A DNA stretch of 64,000 nucleotides from CAYLRY01 sp964386535 (GCA_964386535.1 CAYLRY010000002.1:62001-126000); one strand, 5' to 3'. Positions 17,638-27,240 are shown, numbered from the stretch's first letter. Notes: a model not told the origin generated them from the sequence alone. Numbers and translations: made by a program.

Positions 17638-18462
17638 ATGAAAGTTTTTACTTTTGATGTCGCCAGATGCAATGGCTGTTATAACTGCCAAATCGCCTGT
17701 AAAGATGAACACGTGGCCAACGACTGGACCCCCTACGCTAAACCCCAGCCGGAGATCGGCCAGTTCTGGCTGAAACTGACTGAACATGTCAGGGGCACTG
17801 TGCCCAAAGTTAAAGTGGCTTATATCGCACACCTTTGCAACCACTGCGATAATGCACTCTGTCTTGCATCCTGCCCTATCGAAGGTGCTATTTATAAAAG
17901 AGATGATGGGCTGGTCATTATTGACCCGGAAAAATGCACCGGTTGTAAGAATTGCGTTGACGTATGTCCTTATAATGCCATCTACTTCAACCAGGATTTG
18001 AATATAGCTCAAAAATGCACCGGCTGTGCCCATTTGCTGGATAGTAATTGGAAGGAGCCGAGATGTGTGGATGCCTGCCCGACCCTGGCCCTGAGATTTA
18101 TGGAAGAATCTGAGGCCATTGAACAGGGCTTAATTAAAGACTCTGAGGCTATCAGACCGGAGCGTCGGTCTGCTGATAAACCCAGAACATATTACCGGAA
18201 TATACCCAAAAAGTTTATCGCCGGCACACTCTATGACCCCATAGAAAAAGAAGTAATTGTCGGCGCAACGTGCACTCTGAACTGTGGTAACCAGAAACGA
18301 ACACTTAAGACTAATGGCTTTGGTGATTTCTGGTTCGAAGGGCTGGATACCGGACGGTATACACTTAATATCGAAGCTAAGGGTTTTGCCGCTAAAATCA
18401 TTGAGGCCATCGATACCGAAAAGGATGTTAACCTGGGGGATGTCCCTCTGATAAAAGTGTAA
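17638..18462 (+). CDS. athS: Transhydroxylase-like small subunit: ferredoxin-type Fe-S protein with transthyretin-like tail
   Basis: This 274-residue protein has the same length as I recall for the Pelobacter small subunit. The first about 170 residues hold four cysteine groups of a DMSO-reductase-type electron subunit: CNGCYNCQIAC near the start, CNHCDNALCLASC, CTGCKNCVDVC, and CTGC with a later CVDAC. The C-terminal about 80 residues (GTLYDPIEKEVIVGA, GFGDFWFEGLDTGRYTL) form a transthyretin/Cna-B-like beta domain. This domain is a hallmark of the transhydroxylase small subunit and is absent from most related electron-transfer subunits. It directly follows the large-subunit stop, so the two are translationally coupled. 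Confidence 0.78.
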   Translation: MKVFTFDVARCNGCYNCQIACKDEHVANDWTPYAKPQPEIGQFWLKLTEHVRGTVPKVKVAYIAHLCNHCDNALCLASCPIEGAIYKRDDGLVIIDPEKCTGCKNCVDVCPYNAIYFNQDLNIAQKCTGCAHLLDSNWKEPRCVDACPTLALRFMEESEAIEQGLIKDSEAIRPERRSADKPRTYYRNIPKKFIAGTLYDPIEKEVIVGATCTLNCGNQKRTLKTNGFGDFWFEGLDTGRYTLNIEAKGFAAKIIEAIDTEKDVNLGDVPLIKV

Positions 18463-18657
18463 GACCTGAAAAATGGAATATCGTATTTTAAAACATTTTG
18501 GACAACAAGAATTGACTGGTATGCAGGTGCCCTGATTTTTTTAATATGTTGGGTCTCACGTGTCTGAAAATGAGGTGGCAAAAATCAAAATAATAGTAGT
18601 ATTCATAATCAGTTATTGAGCGTTTATTTTATATTTTTTCTTCATCAGGATTCCTTA

Positions 18658-19845
18658 ATGGAAAGATATATTACAGCCATCATTGGCGGTGGAGCAGCCG
18701 GAATAGTTGCGGCCATCAGCCAGGCTCGCCGGGGTGCAAAAGTTGTTATCTGTGAAAAAATGCCGCAACTGGGTAAAAAAATCTTAGCCTCAGGAGGAGG
18801 CAGATGTAACCTTTTAAACGATGAATTAGATGAGACCCATTATAACTCTACTGCTGGAGAGCTGGTTAAATCTGTTTTATCTCAGTTTGGTAAAGCGTCC
18901 ATACTTGATTTTTTTAAAAGCCTCGGTCTTCAGGTGTACTCAGATGGAGGCCGCATTTTCCCAGTGACCAACCAGGCCTCCTCTGTCCTTAAAGTCCTCG
19001 AGATAGAACTAAAAAGGTTGTCTATACCAATTAAATTCAATTTTATCTGTTCCGGTCTTTCTTTTTCAGGAGATAATATTCTTGTTTTATCCAGGGACGG
19101 CGAAAAATTGTCCTGCCAGAAGGTAATACTGGCAGGGGGCGGCAAGACCTATCCTGCCTTGGGATCTGATGGCAGTCTATATGAAATTGCCGGTCATCTT
19201 GGCCATACAATTGTAGAACCGGTACCTGCCGCAGTTCCACTGGTGATAAAAAATAACCTGTGCCAGGTATTACAGGGACAAAGGATACTGGCTTATGCCA
19301 GGAGTCTGGTGGACGGTAGAGAGACGGAACAGGGCAGCGGAGAGTTGCTCTTCACCAAGTACGGTCTTTCCGGAACCTGCATACTGGATATCAGTGAATC
19401 TATCTCCGTGGCTATTAACCGGCAGCATAAGTCTGGCGTAAAGGTAATTATTGACTTGGCCCCGTTTATATCCCGGGAACAACTCAAGAACGAACTGGAA
19501 AAGAGGAGTCGAGCCCACTGGCCGTCTGAGGAAATGCTGGCTGGGATTCTGCCGAATAAATTCGGAACTGCTTTACAGCAAATATGCGCAAAGGGTGACT
19601 TCGAAGTAATCTTGAGTGCTATAAAGGAACACTGTTTTGAGATTTCCGGTACCCGCGGCTGGAACGAGGCGGAATTTACCAGCGGCGGTATTAATGTAAA
19701 TGAGTTGAATACGAGAACCCTGGAGTCAAAGATAAAAAAAGGCGTCTATTTTGCCGGGGAGATTCTGGATGTAAACGGCAGGCGCGGGGGATATAACCTG
19801 GGGTGGGCCTGGGCTTCTGGTTGGGTAGCCGGTCAAACCGGATGA
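18658..19845 (+). CDS. HI0933/YhiN-type FAD-dependent oxidoreductase
   Basis: This 395-residue flavoprotein has the N-terminal dinucleotide fold (IIGGGAAG, residues 8-15). The family signature GKKILASGGGRCNL follows, and a C-terminal FAD-closing block ends in NGRRGGYNLGWAWASG. The family includes BaiN-like enzymes that reduce C=C bonds in bile-acid intermediates, but most members are uncharacterised. ATG 18658 is chosen because AGGA lies 7 nt upstream; an in-frame TTG at 18616 is less likely. It follows the transhydroxylase genes by about 195 nt on the same strand, and a functional link is possible but unproven. Confidence 0.85.
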   Translation: MERYITAIIGGGAAGIVAAISQARRGAKVVICEKMPQLGKKILASGGGRCNLLNDELDETHYNSTAGELVKSVLSQFGKASILDFFKSLGLQVYSDGGRIFPVTNQASSVLKVLEIELKRLSIPIKFNFICSGLSFSGDNILVLSRDGEKLSCQKVILAGGGKTYPALGSDGSLYEIAGHLGHTIVEPVPAAVPLVIKNNLCQVLQGQRILAYARSLVDGRETEQGSGELLFTKYGLSGTCILDISESISVAINRQHKSGVKVIIDLAPFISREQLKNELEKRSRAHWPSEEMLAGILPNKFGTALQQICAKGDFEVILSAIKEHCFEISGTRGWNEAEFTSGGINVNELNTRTLESKIKKGVYFAGEILDVNGRRGGYNLGWAWASGWVAGQTG

Positions 19846-19849
19846 AATA

Positions 19850-20398
19850 CTACTCCAGCATCATTTCTATTAAATGGGGCCCCTGCGAAGACAAGGTTGT
19901 TTTAAGCTCTCCTCCCAGTTATTCGGCGGTATTTACCGAGACTGCCGGTACTCCCATAGCTTCAGCCGTATCCTCAGATAACTCCAGCGGCGACAGTGTG
20001 GTCTTACACCAGCCGGACACGGTACCAGCCAGGGCTTCGATATTCATGCCTAAAGGGGCATCCAGTGGAATATGGCTGGTGGCGTGTTCTCCTACAATAT
20101 TAACAATGGGAGATCGTGCCCTTTTAGCATTCTGGAGGTTGGCTATCCCGTTAGCAAACCCGGGACCGAGATGAAGCAAAGTTAAAGCCGGTCTGTCCAT
20201 CATTCTTCCGTAGCCGTCAGCAGCGCCGGTGCAGACTCCTTCAAACAGTCCCAATACCGGTTTAATACCGGGCCAGGTATCAAAAGACTGCGCTAAAAGG
20301 ATTTCCGTGGTACCGAAGTTGGCAAAACAAACTTCAACTCCGGCTTTTTGAGCGGTTTTAATTACTAAATCGGCACCGTTCATTAGCTGGGTCCTCAT
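19850..20398 (-). pseudogene. TPP-dependent (acetolactate-synthase-like) enzyme with internal deletion and stop
   Basis: Residues 1-150 are a normal N-terminal (Pyr) domain of a thiamine-diphosphate enzyme: FANFGTTEILLA, GLFEGVCTGAADGYGRM, LLHLGPGFANGIANL and PIVNIVGEHA. The chain then jumps to what looks like the extreme C-terminus of the same family (AMGVPAVSVNTAE). A TAA at 19919-19921 interrupts it, and the frame continues with LGGELKTTL and GPHLIEMMLE to a TAG at 19850-19852, which is the usual ending. The whole middle, including the TPP-binding domain (about 350 residues), is missing. The product could not catalyse; a remnant N-domain of 159 residues might still be made. Confidence 0.8.
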
Positions 20399-20409
20399 GT
20401 CTATAAATT

Positions 20410-20916
20410 TTACGGGCTCATAGTGATGGATGCTTTTGCACGCGATTTTTCTTCATACAGGTTATTTAACAATATGAAATCGAGTTTACCGGTCTGCGGT
20501 AATTGTTCTTTAGCGATCTTTATAATCTGGTAGGGAGAGTATTTTTTTTCACCTTCGGGAGAAGCCTGTATTTCAGCTTTGATCCAGACATCCGTCTTGT
20601 ATTGCTTTATACTGGCAATTTTATTCTCCGGTGAGGTACTTACACCTAAAAAGATCAGTATCACAAAATTTTGCTCATAATCAACCTGTTCCATTGCCAT
20701 CGATTCTTCCTGAGAAATACCGGTGGTGGGGATCTGTTCCGGACCGGTTAATACCAGGATCTTTGGTGTAACAGGCTGATTAAAAGGATTATCACTTTTC
20801 AGACTGATAGTCTCATAAGTCAGTTCTGTTTCTTCTATGCTATAGACTGCAAAGGGAAGGAGAATCAGGATAATTAATAGAGCCAGGATGACTATAATTA
20901 ACGTTCTGGTTTTCAT
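20410..20916 (-). CDS. Hypothetical N-terminally membrane-anchored protein
   Basis: This 168-residue protein has one strong hydrophobic N-terminal segment (residues 5-25, acting as signal or anchor), so most of it lies outside the cytoplasm. The soluble part holds beta-rich stretches (QNFVILIFLGVS, TDVWIKAEIQ) and a C-terminal KLDFILLNN strand. It loosely resembles the PrcB-like domain of secreted proteins, but the match is too weak to name it. It starts upstream of the TPP pseudogene on the same strand and shares no evident pathway with it. Confidence 0.6.
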   Translation of the reverse strand: MKTRTLIIVILALLIILILLPFAVYSIEETELTYETISLKSDNPFNQPVTPKILVLTGPEQIPTTGISQEESMAMEQVDYEQNFVILIFLGVSTSPENKIASIKQYKTDVWIKAEIQASPEGEKKYSPYQIIKIAKEQLPQTGKLDFILLNNLYEEKSRAKASITMSP

Positions 20917-21066
20917 TTCACTTCGATTATTGAATTAATTAGATTATGTATATGCTCTTCGTGTGACCAGAATTATGGCACTTATCCCGCGATTTGTCAA
21001 AATTTTTTCATGGCTTTTAGCTTTAAAAAAGAGTAATATATAGTTTAATAGGATTATTCATGACTT

Positions 21067-21987
21067 TTGAAGTATAATCATGAAAGGCTGCTGAAAAAAC
21101 TTAACATGGCACAAAAAACCCTTGTCTTTATCGGTGCTCATCCTGATGATGAAACCTTCGGAATGGGAGCAGTATTAGCCAAGTATGCGTCTGACGGAGT
21201 TAAAGTTTACTATATTTGCGCCACCCGGGGTGAAGCCGGGACAGTTGATTCTGCCTATCTCAAAGGATATAAAGATATAGCAGAATTGCGTACTGCCGAG
21301 ATGAGTGCGGCCGCCCGTATTCTGGGTTTGAAGGGGGTTATTTACTTGGGATACCGGGATTCTGGTATGCCGGGCACACCGGACAACCAGCATCCCCTGG
21401 CATTGATGAACGCTCCTCTCGAACAAATAGCCGGACGCCTGGTTAAAATAATTAGAGAATTACAACCGGGTGTTATTATTACTCATGATCCCAGCGGGGG
21501 ATACCATCATCCTGATCATATTACTGTCCATAAAGCTGCGATTATAGCTTTTCATGCTGCCGGAGATCCTCAGCAATTTTCTGACGCCGGTAAGGCGTTT
21601 CAACCCGGGAAACTATATTTCGGTGTGCGTTCGCACCGGGTGATGAAAATATTTATTAAGCTGATGCCACTCTTTGGCCAAAACCCACATCAGTTTGGAC
21701 GAAATAAAGATATAGATCTTACCAGAATCGTGAACACGGAATATCCCATCCATGCTGTGGTTCGTTTGCCGAAAGCTGCTATGGATATCCGGAACAAAGC
21801 TGCGGCATGTCATGCCAGCCAGGGTGGCGGACGTCCGCCAGGCAGCGGCTTTGGGTTATTCGGACTGGTTAATTCGATATTTAGCCTTACCAATCGTATT
21901 TTTGGATATCGTGACTATTTTATGAGGGCTTATCCGTCACCCGACGGCGGAAGCCGCGAATCCGATCTTTTTCAGGGTCTGGATTAA
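21067..21987 (+). CDS. PIG-L/LmbE family deacetylase
   Basis: This 306-residue protein carries the zinc site of PIG-L N-acetylglucosaminyl deacetylases: AHPDDE near the N-terminus and the second metal-binding motif HHPDH in the middle. Members deacetylate GlcNAc-lipids, mycothiol or bacillithiol precursors, or other small amides. The start is uncertain: TTG 21067 is given, while ATG 21106 would begin closer to the first strand (MAQKTLVFIGAHPDDE); neither has a strong ribosome site. Its 3' end overlaps the convergent HDAC-like gene by 4 bp. The substrate is unknown. Confidence 0.85.
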   Translation: MKYNHERLLKKLNMAQKTLVFIGAHPDDETFGMGAVLAKYASDGVKVYYICATRGEAGTVDSAYLKGYKDIAELRTAEMSAAARILGLKGVIYLGYRDSGMPGTPDNQHPLALMNAPLEQIAGRLVKIIRELQPGVIITHDPSGGYHHPDHITVHKAAIIAFHAAGDPQQFSDAGKAFQPGKLYFGVRSHRVMKIFIKLMPLFGQNPHQFGRNKDIDLTRIVNTEYPIHAVVRLPKAAMDIRNKAAACHASQGGGRPPGSGFGLFGLVNSIFSLTNRIFGYRDYFMRAYPSPDGGSRESDLFQGLD

Positions 21988-22856
21988 TATTTCTCCAGTT
22001 CAGCCAGGCAGGCCACAATCCTGGGTACTGCATAGGTAGTGGCATGAGGCGGTGCATTACAGCAGGTTTTTACGATTAATTTCCCACCACATACTTCATC
22101 AGCCGCGGATTTAATAATTTTAGCCAGTTCTGGATAACATTTTTCAGTCACTGCCTGTGTACCATAGCTATCCTGATGTGTATCCATACCGCAGAGCCAG
22201 AATATCATTTCAGGTTTAAACCTCCTGATTCTATCCGGAACGCCTTTAAGCACATTGGCAATCTCTTCTTTGTCGGAAGAACCATGAGGCAAGCAGATCT
22301 TGGTATCACTCTGCATTTTATCACTGGTGTAGTCGTCATAATAGTCACCATGGCAAAAACAGATATGCAGCATCTCTTCGTCGTGCATGAAGAGATCACG
22401 AACTCCATCTGCATGATGTGTATCCGTGTCTACAATAGCGAAGCGTTTGGCTCCCAGGGTTTCTCTGGCATGCGGAATCCCCAGGCTTATCACATTAAAA
22501 TAGCAGCCTCCCCAGGCGCTGTCGTAATGAGCATGATGTCCGCCGACGCCGCAAATAACCAGGGCGTTATCAATTTCTCCTTTCAAGACCTTCTCAGTTG
22601 CACCTAGCATGCCACCCACGGAATAAAGCGATACTGTCCACCACTGGCTGCGTTTAACCTCATTAATCCATTTCTGGCTGTGCAAACGTCTGATTTCCTT
22701 TTCAGTGGCCTGCCTGGATTCAAACCAGGTTATATTTGGCTGAGAGAAAAGACCTTCCTTTCCAATGCTTTGAAAGCCTTCTTCAACGCCCATGGCCAGA
22801 CTGCTATAGGCCTGTTTGCCACACACATCATGATAGAATACACCGGTCTTTTTCAT
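21984..22856 (-). CDS. Histone-deacetylase-superfamily hydrolase
   Basis: This 290-residue protein belongs to the arginase/deacetylase superfamily. The active-site blocks are GGHHAHYD (tandem His) and DTDTHHADG (zinc-binding Asp and His), with a later Asp in LCGMDTHQDS. Bacterial members hydrolyse acetylated polyamines, acetyl-lysine or other amides. It is shorter than the AcuC-like protein encoded at 40-41 kb and only distantly related. It converges on the PIG-L-type deacetylase gene with a 4-bp overlap, giving two amide hydrolases tail to tail. Confidence 0.85.
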   Translation of the reverse strand: MKKTGVFYHDVCGKQAYSSLAMGVEEGFQSIGKEGLFSQPNITWFESRQATEKEIRRLHSQKWINEVKRSQWWTVSLYSVGGMLGATEKVLKGEIDNALVICGVGGHHAHYDSAWGGCYFNVISLGIPHARETLGAKRFAIVDTDTHHADGVRDLFMHDEEMLHICFCHGDYYDDYTSDKMQSDTKICLPHGSSDKEEIANVLKGVPDRIRRFKPEMIFWLCGMDTHQDSYGTQAVTEKCYPELAKIIKSAADEVCGGKLIVKTCCNAPPHATTYAVPRIVACLAELEKY

Positions 22857-23147
22857 ACTGTAACTATATCCTCCCTCTTATTATATAACACCAAACAAAT
22901 ACCTTTATTTTTATAGGTTTTTACTAATATGTTTATTGTGAGAATCTTTGCCAGCCAGAGTATTCTTAAATCAATTGGCGTAATACCGGATTGAAACCTG
23001 TGATTTTATCTTAACTTAATGCCATGTATTTTGCCAGCCGCCAGGCATCTTGCAATATGAGGACAAAACGTCTACAATTTGCCTGAGTTAAAATTGGTCA
23101 CGGTCTGAAAGCCTGACAGCCAAAATAATTAAAAAGGGAGAAAATGA

Positions 23148-24011
23148 ATGCCACAAGCCAAGTACAATGACCTTGTAAAAACATTGTCTTTCCAAAAAGG
23201 GCGGGGTGGGGCCAATGCCAGGGAACTGGTATTTGTAAGCGGTGAAGAAATGGCAGGATTCGACTTTAATTTCATCATTGGAGTATACGATCAAATTGGT
23301 GATTGGGCTCCTGGCCGCGGGGCTCATGTACACCCCTTCGATGAATTGCTTTTATTTTTTGGTTATGATCCTGAGGATATGAATTATCTGGGTTCAGAGA
23401 TGGCGCTTTGCCTGGGAAAAGAAAGGGAAACGCATAGATTCAAGGTACCTACTGTAGCGGTTGCTCCTAAAGGCATGCCGCATTGTCCCCTGGTCACTGA
23501 AAAAGTCTACAAGCCCTTCGGTCATTTTCATCTGGCACTGGCTTCAAAATATTCAGGTGAAGCAGTAAAACAGGAAGGAACCACTGACGGTAATAAGTAT
23601 CTGCATCTGATGCACAGTATGCAGGTTAAAAACGGACCAGGCGGAGCCGGGGCAATCCAGACCATATCTATGTCCGGTGATGAAATGGGAGGTCTTAATA
23701 TCAATTTCACCATGGGACTCTATAATTCGGCAGGTCAGTGGCAGCCCGGGAAAGGCGCTCATATCCATCCTTATAATGAATGTTTGGTCTTTTTTGGACA
23801 TAATACCGCTGATTTGAGTTATCTGGGTGCTGAATTAACTATTGAAATCGGTCCTGAACATGAAAAACATACAATCAAGGCGCCAACAGTGGTGTCTATA
23901 CCCAAAGGTTTACCGCATTTTCCTATTGTTTGTAATAAAGTAGATAAACCCTATCGCATGATGCAAATAGGACTGGGAGCCAGGTATCAAAGTTCATGGA
24001 TAGACCAGTAA
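23148..24011 (+). CDS. Double cupin-like protein (internally duplicated)
   Basis: This 287-residue protein consists of two homologous halves of about 130 residues. Each half has the sequence G(R/K)GAH(V/I)HP(F/Y)(D/N)E followed by FFG, and later PKG(M/L)PH(C/F)P, which are cupin-type metal-binding histidines and glutamate. Single-domain relatives exist: the gene at 55.5 kb encodes one copy of the same domain. The function is unknown; a metal-dependent small-molecule enzyme or sensor is possible. GGGAG lies 8 nt before the ATG. The 3' end overlaps the next gene by 16 bp, so the two are co-translated. Confidence 0.75.
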   Translation: MPQAKYNDLVKTLSFQKGRGGANARELVFVSGEEMAGFDFNFIIGVYDQIGDWAPGRGAHVHPFDELLLFFGYDPEDMNYLGSEMALCLGKERETHRFKVPTVAVAPKGMPHCPLVTEKVYKPFGHFHLALASKYSGEAVKQEGTTDGNKYLHLMHSMQVKNGPGGAGAIQTISMSGDEMGGLNINFTMGLYNSAGQWQPGKGAHIHPYNECLVFFGHNTADLSYLGAELTIEIGPEHEKHTIKAPTVVSIPKGLPHFPIVCNKVDKPYRMMQIGLGARYQSSWIDQ

Positions 24012-24802
24012 TTATAACCCATCCAGGCAGCGCTCATTTTGACGAAATGACTGCTATAAGTCTGGTTCTGGCAATGTATCCTGACCTTGAATTCAGGATC
24101 GAGAGGCGAGAACCAGCGCCGCAGGATCTGGATGATCCTAGCACCTGGGTGATTGACGTAGGCGAGCGGTATGAGCCAGAAAAACTCAATTTTGATCATC
24201 ACCAGTCCCTGGACTGTCCCTCCAGTTTTGTCCTGGTGGCGGAGTACCTGGGCTTGGTAGCCAAATTGTCGAGCCTGCCCTGGTGGCATTTTAAAGACAG
24301 CGTAGATCGCTTTGGCCCGGTTAAAGCTGCAGTGCAATATAAAGCTGGGGATGATCTGGTAAACCGTAATCCGGTAGAAGACTGGCTGGTGGACAGTTTC
24401 GCGGCTGACCCTCAGGGATTCCTGCCGCAGCTAAAAACGTTCGGTAGATACTTGATTCATTATGCTGACCGGCTAAGCCGGCAGATATATATTTGGAAAA
24501 ATGGACGTAGACTGATTATTGCCGGCGTACCGGCAATAATCAGTGAAACCGGTGAATCTTTCGGTCTCGATGAATTCCGGCGTTTGGAAAAGAATCCACC
24601 TGACATTGTTATATCACTGGACAGCCGGAGCAACGGCTGGCGGCTTTTCCGGTATGAAGGGTCGCCGGTGGACTTTTCCAGAATTGCCAGTCACCCTGAT
24701 ATAGCCTTTGCCCACAAAACGGGTTTTTTAGCCAAGACCAGGACCCGGTTGCCGGTTGAAGAGTTAATAGACCTGATCAGCCAGGCGGTCATCATGAAAT
24801 GA
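23996..24802 (+). CDS. MYG1-like (DHH-related) metal-dependent protein
   Basis: This 268-residue protein has the three signature blocks of the MYG1/UPF0160 family: THPGSAHFDEM near the N-terminus (metal-binding His and Asp), VIDVGERYEP, and NFDHHQ. MYG1 proteins are related to DHH phosphoesterases, and eukaryotic MYG1 is a 3'-5' RNA exonuclease. The first block has PGSAHFDE where most members have SGxFHxDD, a small deviation. Its start lies inside the cupin gene with a 16-bp overlap. The link between the two functions is not known. Confidence 0.75.
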   Translation: MDRPVIITHPGSAHFDEMTAISLVLAMYPDLEFRIERREPAPQDLDDPSTWVIDVGERYEPEKLNFDHHQSLDCPSSFVLVAEYLGLVAKLSSLPWWHFKDSVDRFGPVKAAVQYKAGDDLVNRNPVEDWLVDSFAADPQGFLPQLKTFGRYLIHYADRLSRQIYIWKNGRRLIIAGVPAIISETGESFGLDEFRRLEKNPPDIVISLDSRSNGWRLFRYEGSPVDFSRIASHPDIAFAHKTGFLAKTRTRLPVEELIDLISQAVIMK

Positions 24803-24930
24803 AACTAAGTGTGTTTCCGCGTAAATCAGAATCTGTCTCCAATTAAACTGGCTCTCCTTTTAAAAATTAGGATTACCCTGTTTTACCCAGACTCCGACAC
24901 GGGTTCAGACTGGGATTATTGAGGTCTTTG

Positions 24931-27111
24931 TCATCCTATACCTGAGATCATGACGGACGGTTGTGCATTTATCTGTGGGTTCTTTTGCATGGAGAGGGTG
25001 ATCCTCTTTCGCTCCCGGTCTACGTCAAGAACCGTTACCATTACTTTTTGCTGGACTTTGACCACATCATGTGGATTTTTTACATAACGGTCAGCTAGTT
25101 TACTGATATGCACCAGCCCGTCCTGATGTACTCCAATATCCACAAAAGCTCCAAAATTGGTTACATTGGTTACTATACCTGGAATTCTCATTCCTGGAGT
25201 CAATTGTTCGAGGCTGTTGATGCCGGCAGCGAAAGAAAAGGCTTCAAACTTCTCGCGAGGGTCTCGACCCGGTTTGCTTAGCTCCTGCATTATGTCAGTC
25301 AATGTCGGCAGTCCGGCAGTTTCAGTAATATAACTGGATGCATTGATCTTTCGTCGCAACTCTTCTTTTTGCATTAAGTCTTGGACTGAGCATTCCAGGT
25401 CTTGCGCCATATGCTGGACGATGGCGTAGTTTTCAGGATGTATTGCACTGGCATCCAGGGGATTATCGGAATCACGGATGCGGATGAATCCTGCTGCCTG
25501 TTCAAAGGCTTTTGGGCCCAGACGTGGGACTTTTCTCAACTCCTGCCGGTTTTTAAAGGGCCCGTTCTGATTACGGTACTCTACTATATTTTTAGCCAGG
25601 GAGGGACCTACCCCAGATAAGTAAGTAAGCAACTGTTGGCTGGCTGTATTTACCTCTACACCCACATTATTGACGCAACTTAAAACTGTATCATCCAGAC
25701 TTTGTTTAAGCATTCCCTGGTCTACGTCATGTTGATATTGTCCCACGCCAATTGACTTGGGATCGATTTTTACCAGTTCAGCCAGGGGGTCCATCAGTCT
25801 ACGTCCGATGGAGACTGCGCCGCGGACAGTGATATCATGGTCAGGAAACTCTTCTCTGGCTATTTCTGAAGCTGAATAGATTGAAGCCCCGCTTTCATTA
25901 ACCTGCACGATGAGAACGGTATCGGGGAGACTCAGTTCACGTATAAAGGCTTCAGTCTCGCGGCTAGCGGTCCCATTGCCTATGGCAATAGCCTGGACTG
26001 TAAAGCGTTTAACTAATTCACGCACAATCTTACCAGCTTCCTCTGTTTGCCTGGGAGAAAGAGCAGGGAAAATGGTAGTATTGAACAATAGCTTTCCCTG
26101 GGGGTTCAGACAAACCAGTTTGCATCCAGTACGGTAACCCGGGTCGATGGCCATGACGGTTTTTTGTCCCAAAGGGGGGGACATAAGAAGCTCACGTAGA
26201 TTTTGCTTAAAGACCTTTACCGCTTCTTCATCAGCTCTCAATTTGGCCTCACGGCGGATATCGGTTTCGATAGAGGGCGCCATCAAACGTCGATAGCTGT
26301 CTTCCATGGCCAGGATAACCTGGTCCGCAGCCGGGTTCTGTGCCTTAATAAAATGCTTAAAAAGACTTGAAAGGGCTTTTTCTTCAGGTGGCCGGATGTT
26401 TAAATTGAGAACGCCTTCATTCTCACCCCTGAAAAGAGCCAAAATCCGGTGACCAGGCATTTTTGACAGCGGTTCCTTTAAATCGAAGTAGTCACGGTAG
26501 TTGTCTCCTTCAGCCTCTTTGCTCTGAGTGACGCTGGAGTGCAGGATTCCTTCTTCGGCAAAGAGTTGGCGCACGGAATGGCGGGCCACAGCATCCTCAT
26601 TGATTTGTTCAGCCAGGATATCCCTGGCTCCGGCCAAGGCTTCTTCAACTGAAACGACACCTTTCTCTAAACTGATAAAGTCTTTAGCCGCTTCGACAGG
26701 ATCAATCATGGCATCCTGGGCAAGTAGCAAAGATGCCAGCGGTTCAAGACCCTTTTCTCTGGCTATTGTAGCACGGGTTCTCCGTTTTGGCCGGAAAGGT
26801 AAATAAATATCTTCTAACTCGGTTATAGTCTCCGCTTCAGTAATTGCCTCGAGTAACTCCTCCGTTAATAACTGTCTTTCGTCCAGTGATTTAATGATAG
26901 CTTCACGACGTTTATCCAGTTCCAGCAACTGGGCCAGACGGTCACGTATGCTGGTGATTGCAACTTCATCCAGGGAACCCGTCTGTTCCTTTCGATAGCG
27001 GGCGATGAAGGGAACCGTAGCCCCTTCAGACAGGAGCGCCTTGACAGCCAGGGTTTGTCTTTCCGTTATCCCCAGTTCAAGAGCGATGCGTTGGGTATGC
27101 TTTTCAGCCAT
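24931..27111 (-). CDS. tex: Tex-family S1 RNA-binding protein
   Basis: This 726-residue protein is full length for Tex. It has the N-terminal helical region (FIARYRKEQTG), the YqgF-like domain (MAIDPGYRTGCK), helix-hairpin-helix motifs (YLSGVGPSLAKNIV, LRKVPRLGPKAFEQAAGF) and a C-terminal S1 domain (GIVTNVTNFGAFVDIGVHQDGLVHIS). Tex binds nucleic acid and influences transcription and RNA metabolism in many bacteria. It is monocistronic and divergent from the rlmN-like gene, with about 130 bp between the starts. Confidence 0.95.
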   Translation of the reverse strand: MAEKHTQRIALELGITERQTLAVKALLSEGATVPFIARYRKEQTGSLDEVAITSIRDRLAQLLELDKRREAIIKSLDERQLLTEELLEAITEAETITELEDIYLPFRPKRRTRATIAREKGLEPLASLLLAQDAMIDPVEAAKDFISLEKGVVSVEEALAGARDILAEQINEDAVARHSVRQLFAEEGILHSSVTQSKEAEGDNYRDYFDLKEPLSKMPGHRILALFRGENEGVLNLNIRPPEEKALSSLFKHFIKAQNPAADQVILAMEDSYRRLMAPSIETDIRREAKLRADEEAVKVFKQNLRELLMSPPLGQKTVMAIDPGYRTGCKLVCLNPQGKLLFNTTIFPALSPRQTEEAGKIVRELVKRFTVQAIAIGNGTASRETEAFIRELSLPDTVLIVQVNESGASIYSASEIAREEFPDHDITVRGAVSIGRRLMDPLAELVKIDPKSIGVGQYQHDVDQGMLKQSLDDTVLSCVNNVGVEVNTASQQLLTYLSGVGPSLAKNIVEYRNQNGPFKNRQELRKVPRLGPKAFEQAAGFIRIRDSDNPLDASAIHPENYAIVQHMAQDLECSVQDLMQKEELRRKINASSYITETAGLPTLTDIMQELSKPGRDPREKFEAFSFAAGINSLEQLTPGMRIPGIVTNVTNFGAFVDIGVHQDGLVHISKLADRYVKNPHDVVKVQQKVMVTVLDVDRERKRITLSMQKNPQINAQPSVMISGIG

Positions 27112-27240
27112 ATCGTTTTCTCTTCCTTGAAGATGATTTACACTATAAGGCAGTTAATAACTATTGAACCATTTAACAGCACCTTAATCAAGAATTTCCA
27201 GTGAGCAAAAATTGCTGCAATAAAGTAAAATAGGGCAGAG

